Below the pieces are notes generated by a model, which was not told the origin of the DNA, searched no databases, and saw nothing but the letters and a program-made list of their open reading frames with translations. This document shows positions 8,370-15,700 of a DNA stretch of 20,294 nt, in pieces. The stretch is from Proteobacteria bacterium UBA7447 (GTDB lineage: Bacteria; Pseudomonadota; Gammaproteobacteria; Arenicellales; UBA868). The DNA is taken from assembly GCA_002477475.1 (NCBI GenBank), contig DLPX01000029.1:1-20294 (forward strand), in the 5' to 3' direction. A program made the position numbers and the translations under genes. Position 1 is the first letter of the stretch. The number at the start of each line of letters is the position of its first letter.

Positions 8370-8557
8370 CAGACGATATTGATCAGAAAGATAACGAAAG
8401 CCGCCACAGCCACCAAAGGCAACAGGACCGCCGGCCAATCCCGCGGGGCGTCGGCAGATTCCTTCATCAAATTCTTAACACCGGGAAAAAACCAAAGAAT
8501 GATGAGCAGGGCCAGGACGCCCAGCAGAATTTTTTCCCAGGTGGCAAGCGGGTCCAT
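8369..8557 (-). CDS. Small 62-aa membrane protein coupled to pepN
   Basis: I do not recognise a named family. The product has two hydrophobic segments, ILLGVLALLIILWFFPGV (about 10-27) and AVLLPLVAVAAFVIFLINI (about 43-61), joined by a short charged loop (KNLMKESADAPRDW). Translation stops with TGA at 8371-8369, and the A of that stop is the first base of the pepN ATG, so the two genes are very likely translationally coupled. The start ATG is at 8557-8555 with only a weak AAGAA upstream. Coding status is supported by the clean two-helix pattern and the exact stop/start junction rather than by length. Confidence 0.7.
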   Translation of the reverse strand: MDPLATWEKILLGVLALLIILWFFPGVKNLMKESADAPRDWPAVLLPLVAVAAFVIFLINIV

Positions 8558-8840
8558 TAAGCGTTCTTTTCTTGATGAATTTAGGGTTTAGATTGGATAA
8601 GACACCGGAGTATCGCGATGTAACCGACTCATTTGTCGCGAGAATTCTATCGCAGAGCACGTCTTCTGATAGAGAAAATGTCTGGCCATAGGGTGATGAA
8701 ATGTTTCAGCGAAAGGAGTAGGATGGAATCAAGCGCGGTAAGGTCGCAAGCAGTGACCGCGTCCAGGTTACCGGTCCGTGTGGTCTCGCTGCGTGTGTGA
8801 AAACTCACCAACCGCTAGTACGTGAGGGAGACAGGCCTAT
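8558..8840. other. Intergenic region between pepN cluster and ydcH-family gene
   Basis: These 283 nt separate divergent genes and must hold both promoters, but I see no confident -35/-10 pair. An inverted repeat TCTATC/GATAGA lies at 8646-8651 and 8668-8673. Nearer the ydcH-family gene there is a stem CGCGGT/ACCGCG (8734-8739, 8756-8761) and a 25-codon ORF (8723-8800) behind a good AAGGAG. A weak GAGGGAG plus AGG precede the ATG at 8841. Confidence 0.4.
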
Positions 8841-9053
8841 ATGACTGAAGCACAACATGCTGTACTTGACCTTGGCGCAAAAATCGAAGAGCTGAGAACA
8901 GAACATCGCGCCTTGGACGACGAACTCAAGACCATTTCTGCAGATCCGCTGATTGATGACCTTCAGCTGCAAAGAATGAAAAAACGAAAGCTGTTTCTCA
9001 AAGACAGCATCCTTCATCTGGAAAGTCGGTTGGTGCCCGACATTACCGCCTAG
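8841..9053 (+). CDS. YdcH family (DUF465) small protein
   Basis: A 70-aa soluble, highly charged helical protein. The central pattern (EHRALDDELKTISADPLIDD followed by LQLQRMKKRKLFLKDSI) is the diagnostic YdcH/DUF465 signature; the molecular role of the family is not established. A helical hairpin or short coiled coil is likely. The start ATG at 8841 has AGG five nt and GGGAG ten nt upstream. It stands alone, in the opposite orientation to both neighbours, and ends about 20 nt before a strong intrinsic terminator. Confidence 0.88.
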   Translation: MTEAQHAVLDLGAKIEELRTEHRALDDELKTISADPLIDDLQLQRMKKRKLFLKDSILHLESRLVPDITA

Positions 9054-9071
9054 ATCCTTTTAAGCCAGAAG

Positions 9072-9103
9072 AAAAATGCCCCCGGAAACCGGGGGCATTT
9101 TTT
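9072..9103 (+). terminator. Strong Rho-independent terminator, likely bidirectional
   Basis: A perfect 11-bp stem, AATGCCCCCGG (9075-9085) and CCGGGGGCATT (9089-9099), has an AAA loop and is followed by a six-T run (9098-9103). The A-run at 9072-9076 gives a T-run on the other strand, so it can also stop ahcY transcription arriving from the right. Confidence 0.92.
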
Positions 9104-9128
9104 GCCTGAACTTCTGGCGGGAGATCAA

Positions 9129-10547
9129 TCAGTAACGATAGTGGTCGGCCTTGTAGGGCCCATCTGCTGACACGTCGATGTAAGCCGCCTGCTGGTCGGT
9201 CAGCTGCGTCAACTTGGCGCCGATTTTCTCCAGGTGCAGTCTTGCCACCATCTCGTCGAGATGTTTGGGGAGGATGTACACCTTGTTCTCATACTGATCA
9301 CGCTTTTGGAACAACTCAATTTGCGCCAACGTCTGGTTGGTGAATGAGGCGGACATGACGAAACTCGGGTGGCCGGTCGCGCATCCAAGGTTCACGAGAC
9401 GACCCTGGGCAAGCAGGATGATCCGCTTGCCGTCGGGGAAGATCACGTGGTCGACCTGAGGCTTGATGTTTTCCCACTCATACTGCTCAAGGGAGGCACA
9501 GGCGATCTCGTTGTCAAAGTGGCCGATGTTGCAGACGATGGCCTGATCTTTCATCTGCTTCATGTGATCATGGGTGATGACCTCAAAGTTGCCGGTCGCG
9601 GTAACAAAGATATCGGCCTGACTTGCCGCTTCTTCCATCGTGACGACCCGGTAACCTTCCATCGCTGCCTGCAGTGCACAGATGGGATCGATTTCTGTGA
9701 TCCACACCGTCGCGCCGAGGCCGCGAAGAGACTGTGCTGAACCCTTGCCCACGTCACCGTAACCCAGCACGACGGCGAGCTTGCCCGCGACCATGACGTC
9801 GGTGGCGCGCTTGATACTGTCGACCAGGGATTCCCGGCAGCCGTACAGGTTATCGAACTTCGACTTGGTCGCTGAATCGTTTACGTTAATTGCCGGGAAA
9901 AGCAGTTCGCCGTCTTTTTGCATCTGGTAAAGACGCTTGACCCCTGTGGTGGTTTCCTCGGTAACACCCATGATGTTCGCCTGGATGGTGGAGTACCAAT
10001 TTGGCTGGGTCTTGAGGCGTTCGCGGATTGAATCAAACAGCGCGACTTCTTCTTCACTGCCCGGGTTGTCCAGCACCGACAGATCCTTTTCGGCTTTTGC
10101 GCCCAAACCGATCAGCAGCGTGGCGTCACCGCCGTCATCAAGGATCATGTTGGGGGTGCCGCCATCGCTCCACTCAAAGATGCGATGGGTATACGCCCAG
10201 TATTCCACCAGGTTCTCGCCCTTGTAGGCAAAGACCGGTGTCCCGCCTGCGGCAATGGCCGCAGCAGCGTGGTCCTGGGTCGAGTAGATGTTGCACGAGG
10301 CCCAACGCACGTCTGCTCCAAGGGCTTGCAAGGTCTCAATCAAGACCGCGGTCTGGATGGTCATGTGCAGGCTGCCGGCCACTCGCGCGCCTTTCAGCGG
10401 TTGGCTGGGGCCGTACTTCTCCCGAAGGGCCATCAGACCGGGCATTTCGGTCTCGGCGATCGCGATTTCCTTTCGACCAAAATCGGCCAAAGAGATATCG
10501 GCGACTACATAGTCCTGATCGGACAGGGGCTGTATCACAGCGCTCAT
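9129..10547 (-). CDS. ahcY: S-adenosylhomocysteine hydrolase (adenosylhomocysteinase)
   Basis: It hydrolyses S-adenosylhomocysteine to adenosine and homocysteine with tightly bound NAD, relieving product inhibition of methyltransferases. The 472-aa product has the family landmarks: SLHMTIQTAVL (59-69), SCNIYSTQDHAAAAI (84-98), DDGGDATLLI (137-146), AINVNDSATKSKFDN (219-233), the NAD-binding GYGDVGKG (262-269), and the C-terminal DHYRY. The length with the extra internal insertion (about 150-190) is typical of the proteobacterial enzyme. The ATG at 10547-10545 has GGAG nine nt upstream. It lies directly downstream of metK, and its leader carries an SAH riboswitch, so expression should rise with SAH. 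Confidence 0.97.
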   Translation of the reverse strand: MSAVIQPLSDQDYVVADISLADFGRKEIAIAETEMPGLMALREKYGPSQPLKGARVAGSLHMTIQTAVLIETLQALGADVRWASCNIYSTQDHAAAAIAAGGTPVFAYKGENLVEYWAYTHRIFEWSDGGTPNMILDDGGDATLLIGLGAKAEKDLSVLDNPGSEEEVALFDSIRERLKTQPNWYSTIQANIMGVTEETTTGVKRLYQMQKDGELLFPAINVNDSATKSKFDNLYGCRESLVDSIKRATDVMVAGKLAVVLGYGDVGKGSAQSLRGLGATVWITEIDPICALQAAMEGYRVVTMEEAASQADIFVTATGNFEVITHDHMKQMKDQAIVCNIGHFDNEIACASLEQYEWENIKPQVDHVIFPDGKRIILLAQGRLVNLGCATGHPSFVMSASFTNQTLAQIELFQKRDQYENKVYILPKHLDEMVARLHLEKIGAKLTQLTDQQAAYIDVSADGPYKADHYRY

Positions 10548-10568
10548 GGGGTGTTCTCCATGTTCACT

Positions 10569-10640
10569 GAGCGCCGTTGGTCAAGATAGACGCCGTGAAT
10601 CCGAGCCTGGCGGGGAAATGCCCGTTGCAACGCTCCTCGG
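10569..10640 (-). ncRNA. SAH riboswitch in the ahcY leader
   Basis: Read on the minus strand, CCGAGGAGCG (10640-10631) is followed by TTGCAACGGG, then CAGGCTCGG (10609-10601) and ACGGCGCTC (10577-10569). CCGAG (10640-10636) pairs with CTCGG (10605-10601), and GAGCG (10635-10631) pairs with CGCTC (10573-10569). This is the conserved arrangement of the SAH riboswitch class found upstream of ahcY in proteobacteria. It ends 10 nt before the GGAG ribosome site, so ligand-dependent folding can influence initiation. The SAH class is normally a genetic ON switch. Confidence 0.9.
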
Positions 10641-10727
10641 CGACGTCTTATTTAAATAGTCTACCTATGAATTCTAAATCCCTATCCAATTAAGGAATTC
10701 ACGATAATTTTACCGTGCTTATCCGTC

Positions 10728-11897
10728 TTACAGACCTGCAGCGGCACGCAGGGCGTCGGCCTTGTCCGTTTGCTCCCAAGGGAAAAGCCCATCTTCGCTG
10801 CGGCCGAAGTGGCCGTAGGCAGCGGTGGGGCGGTAAATCGGGCGCAGCAGATCCAGGTCTTCAATGATGCCCTTGGGCCGCAGGTCAAAATGCTCACGGA
10901 TCAATGCTTCGATCTTGTCTTCGGCGATAGCCGCGGTGCCGTTGGTGCTCACCATTAAAGAGACAGGCTCGGCGACCCCGATCGCGTAGGCCACCTGGGC
11001 CTCACATTGCTCTGCGAGACCTGCTGCCACAACGTTCTTGGCGACGTAGCGCATGGCATAAGCTGCGGAGCGGTCGACCTTACTGGGATCCTTGCCGGAA
11101 AAGGCGCCGCCGCCATGGTGGGCAGAGCCGCCGTAAGTGTCCACGATGATCTTGCGGCCGGTCAGTCCGCAGTCCCCGTGAGGCCCACCAATGACAAAAC
11201 GCCCCGTGGGGTTCACCAGGAATCGGGTGTCTGAGGTCAGCATATCTGCCGGCAGTACCGGCTTGATGATTTCTTCTATTACGGCTTCGCTCAGGGTAGC
11301 GTGATCGACGTCTTCGCTGTGCTGCGTTGACAGAACGACGGTATCAACAGAGACGGGCTTCCCATCCTCGTAGCGCACCGACACCTGACTCTTGGCATCA
11401 GGCCGCAGCCAGGTTAGAGCCCCGCTCTTGCGAACTTCCGCCTGGCGTTTGACCAGTCGGTGGGAGTAGGTGATCGGGAAGGGCATCAGAACATCGGTTT
11501 CGTTGCAGGCATAACCGAACATCAGGCCCTGGTCACCGGCTCCCTGATCTCTATCCAGGCCCTCGCCTTCGTTCACGCCTTGGGCGATGTCGACCGACTG
11601 TTTGTCGAGGGTCACCATGACCGCGCAGCTCGAGTAGTCGAAGCCCATCTCAGAGGAGTTGTATCCAATGTCCTTGATGGTGTTCCGCACGGTCTGTGCC
11701 AGATCAACCTCAGAGTTGCTGGTGACTTCTCCAGCGATGACGGCGAGCCCAGTATTGACCATCGTTTCGCAGGCAACTCGTGATGCCGGATCCTGGGCGA
11801 GCATGGCGTCCAGCACTGCATCCGAGATCTGGTCTGCCATTTTGTCCGGGTGACCCTCGGAGACCGACTCTGAGGTAAAAAGAAAACTGCTAGCCAT
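10728..11897 (-). CDS. metK: S-adenosylmethionine synthetase
   Basis: It makes SAM from methionine and ATP, supplying the methyl donor whose by-product SAH is cleared by the downstream AhcY. The 389-aa enzyme matches E. coli MetK (384 aa). Signatures are the N-terminal FTSESVSEGHPDK (H16, D18), GAGDQGLMFGYA (119-130), and the P-loop-like GGGAFSGKDPSKVDRS (from 262). I chose the ATG at 11897-11895, preceded by GGAGGAGCA, over an in-frame ATG eight codons upstream that reads through the ribosome site. No SAM riboswitch is recognisable in its leader. Confidence 0.97.
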   Translation of the reverse strand: MASSFLFTSESVSEGHPDKMADQISDAVLDAMLAQDPASRVACETMVNTGLAVIAGEVTSNSEVDLAQTVRNTIKDIGYNSSEMGFDYSSCAVMVTLDKQSVDIAQGVNEGEGLDRDQGAGDQGLMFGYACNETDVLMPFPITYSHRLVKRQAEVRKSGALTWLRPDAKSQVSVRYEDGKPVSVDTVVLSTQHSEDVDHATLSEAVIEEIIKPVLPADMLTSDTRFLVNPTGRFVIGGPHGDCGLTGRKIIVDTYGGSAHHGGGAFSGKDPSKVDRSAAYAMRYVAKNVVAAGLAEQCEAQVAYAIGVAEPVSLMVSTNGTAAIAEDKIEALIREHFDLRPKGIIEDLDLLRPIYRPTAAYGHFGRSEDGLFPWEQTDKADALRAAAGL

Positions 11898-11945
11898 TGC
11901 TCCTCCTTCGTGATACTTCAATAGATGTTGTGACGAAACGGCCGG

Positions 11946-11954
11946 ATTCTAGCA
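11946..11954 (-). promoter_or_regulatory. Candidate extended -10 promoter of metK
   Basis: On the minus strand TGCTAGAAT (11954-11946) is an extended -10 (TGn plus TAGAAT, 5 of 6 to TATAAT). Transcription would start near 11939 and give a leader of about 42 nt. No good -35 is present at 16-18 nt spacing, which extended -10 promoters tolerate. Confidence 0.35.
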
Positions 11955-12062
11955 GACCGTTCAGGAATTAACGGCGCAGGCATGGTGCTCAGGATGGGCA
12001 TCCTAATGGGCAGTTTGGGGCCTTCGCCCAATAACTCTCATGCCGCGCCGAGGCATTTGATG

Positions 12063-15000
12063 TCAGTCACGGGCGGTCTTTTCCAGCGCGATCTGCCAGT
12101 GGTGATCGTCAAGCTCACGCTTAAGGGAAAACCCTGTGTCAAAGGCTGTGCTCGACCATTCAGCCGTCAGGGTTTCGTTCATGATCCATTCGCGGTGTTC
12201 GTTAAGCGCCTCGCTGACGAGCGATGAGCCGTCGACATGCAGCCGAATTCGATCGGAGACTTCAAGACCGGCCTGCTTTCTTCCGTCCTGTGCGGTCCGC
12301 ACAATCTCACGGGCAATCCCCTCCCGAAGCAGGGCGTCGTCCAGGGTGGTGTCCAGCGCCACGAGCTGGCCTCCGGATTCCGCACAGGCGTAGCCTTCAG
12401 CTGACTCGGTTTCAACGAGCAGATCCTCGGCTTCAAAAGTGATACTCCCCTCGCCGACCGTCAGGGTAATGCCTTCCCCGCTGGCGCACGCGGCAGCAAT
12501 GGTCGCGCCGTCTGCCTCGGCGAGCGCCTGCCGAATCGCGGGAATCTGTTTGCCGTAGCGTTTTCCCAGACGCGGCAAGTGGGGTTTGATCCGGTAGCTC
12601 ACCAGTTCCGCGTCGGCGGCGATGAACTCGAGCGCTTTGACGTTGAGTTCCTCCAGCACCTGCTGCTCATGCTCGTGCAACGCCTCGCGCGCTTTGTCGG
12701 TAGGCACCCGGACAAGAAGCTGCGCCAGCGGCTGGCGGACACGAACCTGGCTCGCCTCGCGCGCCGCTCTGCCGAGCGCAACAATTTCCTGTACGACTTC
12801 GGTCGCTTCCCGAAGCGCGGTGTCCTGCCATGCGTCCGGCGCTTTGGGCCACTCGCTCATGTGCACGCTGATGGGAGCGTCTGGCTCCCGCGAACACACG
12901 AGATTCTGGTACATCGCCTCGGCGAGAAAAGGCATGAACGGCGCGATCAGACGCTGCAGTGTGTCCAGACATTGGTACAGCGTCAGGTAGGCAGACTGTT
13001 TGTCGGCGCCCGCTTCGCTTTTCCAGAATCGGCGCCGATTGCGCCGGATGTACCAGTTACTGAGCTGGTCGACGAAGGTCTCGATGGCCTGCCCGGCACC
13101 GCGCGCATCGTAGGCATCCATCGCCTCCGTGACGGTGTGGACGGTGTGATGGGCCAAGGCCAATGCCCAGCGGTCAATCTCCGGACGATTCTCGAGCGCG
13201 ACGTCTTTACTGAGGTCGATTTCATCAAGGGAGGCGTACAGAGTGAAAAACCCGTAGGTGTTCCACAGCGTGTTGACGAAAGAGCTCGCCACCTCACGCA
13301 CGATATCAACGGAGATTCTTTTCTGGCTCTCCGGTGCCAGTCGGGCAAGAAAATACCAGCGCAACGGATCCGCGCCGATATGATCAAAGACGTCGTAGGG
13401 ATTGACGATGTTGCCAATCGACTTGGACATCTTCTTGCCGTCCTTGTCCACAATATGGCTCAGGCAGACACAGTTGCGGTAAGCCACGCTGTCCGAGACG
13501 AGTGCGGCAATCGCGTGCAGGCTGTAGAACCAGCCGCGGGTCTGGTCGATTGCCTCGCAGATATAGTCGGCCGGGAAGTGCTGGGCGAAGGTCTCCTGGT
13601 TTTCGAAGGGATAGTGCCACTGGGCATATGACATGGCGCCTGAGTCGAACCAGCAGTCGATGACTTCCGGCGCGCGCCGATAGTGTCGACCGTTCTCCGG
13701 ATGGGTAAATTCGATCTCATCGATCGCCGGCCGATGAAGATCGGTCTCGCTCAGCGAAGTGCCGCAAAGTGATTCGAGTTCTTCCAGCGAACCGATACAA
13801 AGGTAATCGCCGTCGCCGTCGGTCCAAAGCGGCAGCGGCGTTCCCCAGAACCGCTCACGCGACAGCGCCCAGTCAATATTGTTCTCCAGCCAGTTGCCAA
13901 AGCGTCCGTCCCGGATGGATTGTGGTACCCAATTAATCGTCTGGTTCAGCTCGACCATGCGCTCACGAATAGCGGTGGTTCTGATGTACCACGCGTTCTT
14001 TGCGTAATAGATGAGCGGATCACCCGTGCGCCAGCCGAAGGGATAGTTGTGAGTGTATTCCTCTGCCTTGAAGAGGATGCCCCGTTCCCGCAGCAGGTCG
14101 ATGATGACAGGATCGGCATCTTTGAAGAACATCCCGGCGACCGGAGTGACAGCGTCGATGAAGTGGCCATCCAGGCCGACGACGTGCACGACCGGCAGGT
14201 CGTTGGCCTGGCCCAGCGCCAGATCATCCACGCCGTAGGCGGGAGCAACATGGACGATGCCGGTGCCGTCCTCCGTGCTCACGAAGTCGCCGGACAGCAC
14301 GCGACAGATATCGCCGGGTGCATCGAGGTAATCAAAAAGCCGGTGATAGTGGCGGCCCACGAGGTCACGGCCTTTGACCGTCTTGACGAGTTTGAAGTCC
14401 TGCTCGCCCAGAACTGAAGGGACGAGGGCTTTTGCCAGGATCAGGGTTTCGCCTGCAAGCTCCACATAGTCGTACTCGATGTCTTCGCCGACCGCGAGTG
14501 CCAGGTTTGAGGGCAGCGTCCAGGGAGTGGTGGTCCAGACAAGGAACGAGGCGTCTTCATCAGTCAGGCGAAACCGCACCGTTACGGACGGATCAACGGT
14601 CTCGCGATATCCCTGGGCCACCTCGTGTGAGGACAGGGTGGCGCCGATCCGAGGGTCGTAGGGAACGACTTTGTAGTCTTGGTAAATGAGGCCCCGATCC
14701 CAGATTTCCTTAAGCAGGTGCCAGACAGACTCAATGTACTGGTTGTCCAGGGTGTAGTAGGCCTGATCGAGATCGACCCAAAACCCCATCCGCTCGGTCA
14801 TCGCCTCCCAGTCGCTGATATAGCGCATCACCGATTCGCGGCAGCGGCGGGTGAACTCTGCTACGCCGATAGCTTTTTCAATTTCTTTTTTGTCGAAGAT
14901 TCCGAGTTCTTTCTCAATCTCGTGTTCGACCGGCAGACCATGGGTATCCCATCCGGCTTTGCGCGGCACATGGAACCCCTGCATGGTTTTATAACGGGGA

Positions 15001-15206
15001 TAGATATCCTTGAAACTGCGCGCCAGGACGTGGTGGATGCCGGGCTTGCCGTTGGCCGTCGGCGGCCCCTCATTGAAGGTAAACAGCGGCCGATCCGAGC
15101 TTTGCTGCAGGCTTTTCTCAAACACCGCCTGCTCCCGCCAGAATTCAAGGATGTGTTGCTCGAGGGCCGGGCCGTCGTAGCGTGTGTCGACTTTGCTGAA
15201 ACTCAT
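12063..15206 (-). CDS. ileS: Isoleucyl-tRNA synthetase, type 2 (eukaryote-like) with GxHH signature
   Basis: It charges tRNA-Ile and edits misactivated valine. The 1047 aa, the absence of a C-terminal cysteine zinc cluster, and the sequence around PPTANGKP identify the IleRS2 type rather than the ~930-aa IleRS1 usual in gammaproteobacteria. The class I signature reads G56-I-H-H59 instead of HxGH; KMSKS is intact at 592-596. The CP1 editing domain shows TTTPWTLPSN (225-234) and DGTGIVHVAPAYGVDD (313-328), so post-transfer editing should work. Type 2 enzymes resist mupirocin, and GxHH variants are reported as hyper-resistant. The ATG at 15206-15204 is the only start after an in-frame TGA; a GAGGGG lies 20 nt upstream. 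It stands alone, not in the ribF-ileS-lspA arrangement. Confidence 0.96.
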   Translation of the reverse strand: MSFSKVDTRYDGPALEQHILEFWREQAVFEKSLQQSSDRPLFTFNEGPPTANGKPGIHHVLARSFKDIYPRYKTMQGFHVPRKAGWDTHGLPVEHEIEKELGIFDKKEIEKAIGVAEFTRRCRESVMRYISDWEAMTERMGFWVDLDQAYYTLDNQYIESVWHLLKEIWDRGLIYQDYKVVPYDPRIGATLSSHEVAQGYRETVDPSVTVRFRLTDEDASFLVWTTTPWTLPSNLALAVGEDIEYDYVELAGETLILAKALVPSVLGEQDFKLVKTVKGRDLVGRHYHRLFDYLDAPGDICRVLSGDFVSTEDGTGIVHVAPAYGVDDLALGQANDLPVVHVVGLDGHFIDAVTPVAGMFFKDADPVIIDLLRERGILFKAEEYTHNYPFGWRTGDPLIYYAKNAWYIRTTAIRERMVELNQTINWVPQSIRDGRFGNWLENNIDWALSRERFWGTPLPLWTDGDGDYLCIGSLEELESLCGTSLSETDLHRPAIDEIEFTHPENGRHYRRAPEVIDCWFDSGAMSYAQWHYPFENQETFAQHFPADYICEAIDQTRGWFYSLHAIAALVSDSVAYRNCVCLSHIVDKDGKKMSKSIGNIVNPYDVFDHIGADPLRWYFLARLAPESQKRISVDIVREVASSFVNTLWNTYGFFTLYASLDEIDLSKDVALENRPEIDRWALALAHHTVHTVTEAMDAYDARGAGQAIETFVDQLSNWYIRRNRRRFWKSEAGADKQSAYLTLYQCLDTLQRLIAPFMPFLAEAMYQNLVCSREPDAPISVHMSEWPKAPDAWQDTALREATEVVQEIVALGRAAREASQVRVRQPLAQLLVRVPTDKAREALHEHEQQVLEELNVKALEFIAADAELVSYRIKPHLPRLGKRYGKQIPAIRQALAEADGATIAAACASGEGITLTVGEGSITFEAEDLLVETESAEGYACAESGGQLVALDTTLDDALLREGIAREIVRTAQDGRKQAGLEVSDRIRLHVDGSSLVSEALNEHREWIMNETLTAEWSSTAFDTGFSLKRELDDHHWQIALEKTARD

Positions 15207-15226
15207 AGTGATTCGCGCGTGTTGGT

Positions 15227-15511
15227 CCCCTCACCGGGTTTAGTTTCGCTCCGGGGCGATTCGAGCTGCCCCGGGGAGAGGAGCTCGCGCGCGGTACCAC
15301 CCGGCTTTGCCGGGCGGGCACCCAGCCTTGGCACATGTTTCGTATGCCGAACCTGTGTCGAAGGTCAATCGGCTGAGCCTACTGCCGGGTGCAGTGGCGA
15401 CATGCCCGGGTTCGGTCAGCGGCTCAGGGGTGATTTTCATTGGGACCCGGCCCGGGGATTCCAGCCTCCCCCGGTCTCTGGGTGCGCGGGCATGCCCAAC
15501 TACTCTTCCCC
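15227..15511 (-). ncRNA. T-box riboswitch (AUC/Ile specifier) in the ileS leader
   Basis: The minus-strand leader shows a full T-box. Stem I: base GGGG (15511-15508)/CCCC (15430-15427); specifier loop with AGTA (15504-15501) opposite GAAAATCA, where ATC (15434-15432) is an isoleucine codon; TTGGG (15499-15495)/CCCAA (15444-15440); ACCC (15483-15480)/GGGT (15448-15445); bulge AGAGA (15479-15475); CCGGGG/CCCCGG closing a GAGGCTGGAAT loop. Stem II: TGAGCC (15426-15421)/GGCTCA (15379-15374). Pseudoknot: CCGAACC (15415-15409)/GGTTCGG (15353-15347). T-box GGGTGGTACCGCG (15302-15290): A1 CCGGG (15304-15300)/CCCGG (15255-15251), bulge TGGTACC, A2 GCG/CGC and CGAGCT/AGCTCG. UGGU fits a tRNA ending ACCA with discriminator A73. 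No U-tract follows. Confidence 0.9.
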
Positions 15512-15564
15512 GTCAACGCCTCTTCGTCCGCAGGCGGCCATCGCCTTCCTGCATACAGGGGCTA

Positions 15565-15593
15565 AATCTACCCGTGCAACATAGGCAAGGCAA
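15565..15593 (-). promoter_or_regulatory. Candidate sigma-70 promoter of the ileS T-box transcript
   Basis: On the minus strand TTGCCT (15593-15588) and TAGATT (15570-15565) are 17 nt apart, each with 4 of 6 consensus matches. A start near 15558 would leave about 45 nt before Stem I. An alternative pair is TTGCAC (15579-15574) with TATGCA (15555-15550) at 18 nt. The remaining sequence between here and the AEC gene (15594-15700) shows nothing I can name. Confidence 0.25.
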
Positions 15594-15700
15594 ATCCATG
15601 GCAACGCCGCATCGTGTTATTGAGGCTATGCCCACGCCGGTGAGGCCGGTAAAGTCAATCCTATGAATGCGAATCCCGCCCTTGTTTTCGACAGGCAGTC

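Noticed and set aside
8370..8438. 23-codon upstream extension of pepN
   Set aside because: It overlaps the small membrane-protein gene in another frame, and PepN homology begins at the TGATG-coupled ATG.
11898..11921. Upstream ATG for metK
   Set aside because: The eight added residues are encoded by the GGAGGA ribosome site and do not resemble MetK N-termini.
12000..12062. Small hairpins after ileS as a terminator (ATGCC/GGCAT and GGGC/GCCC on the minus strand)
   Set aside because: Stems are only 4-5 bp and there is no T-run, so I cannot support a terminator here.
12579..13631. 350-codon plus-strand open frame opposite ileS
   Set aside because: Antisense shadow of conserved IleRS sequence, including the KMSKS region; no protein family recognised.
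14679..15584. 301-codon plus-strand open frame across the ileS 5' end and leader
   Set aside because: It is antisense to clearly conserved IleRS sequence and to the T-box structure; the product resembles no known protein and the openness follows from GC-rich codon bias.
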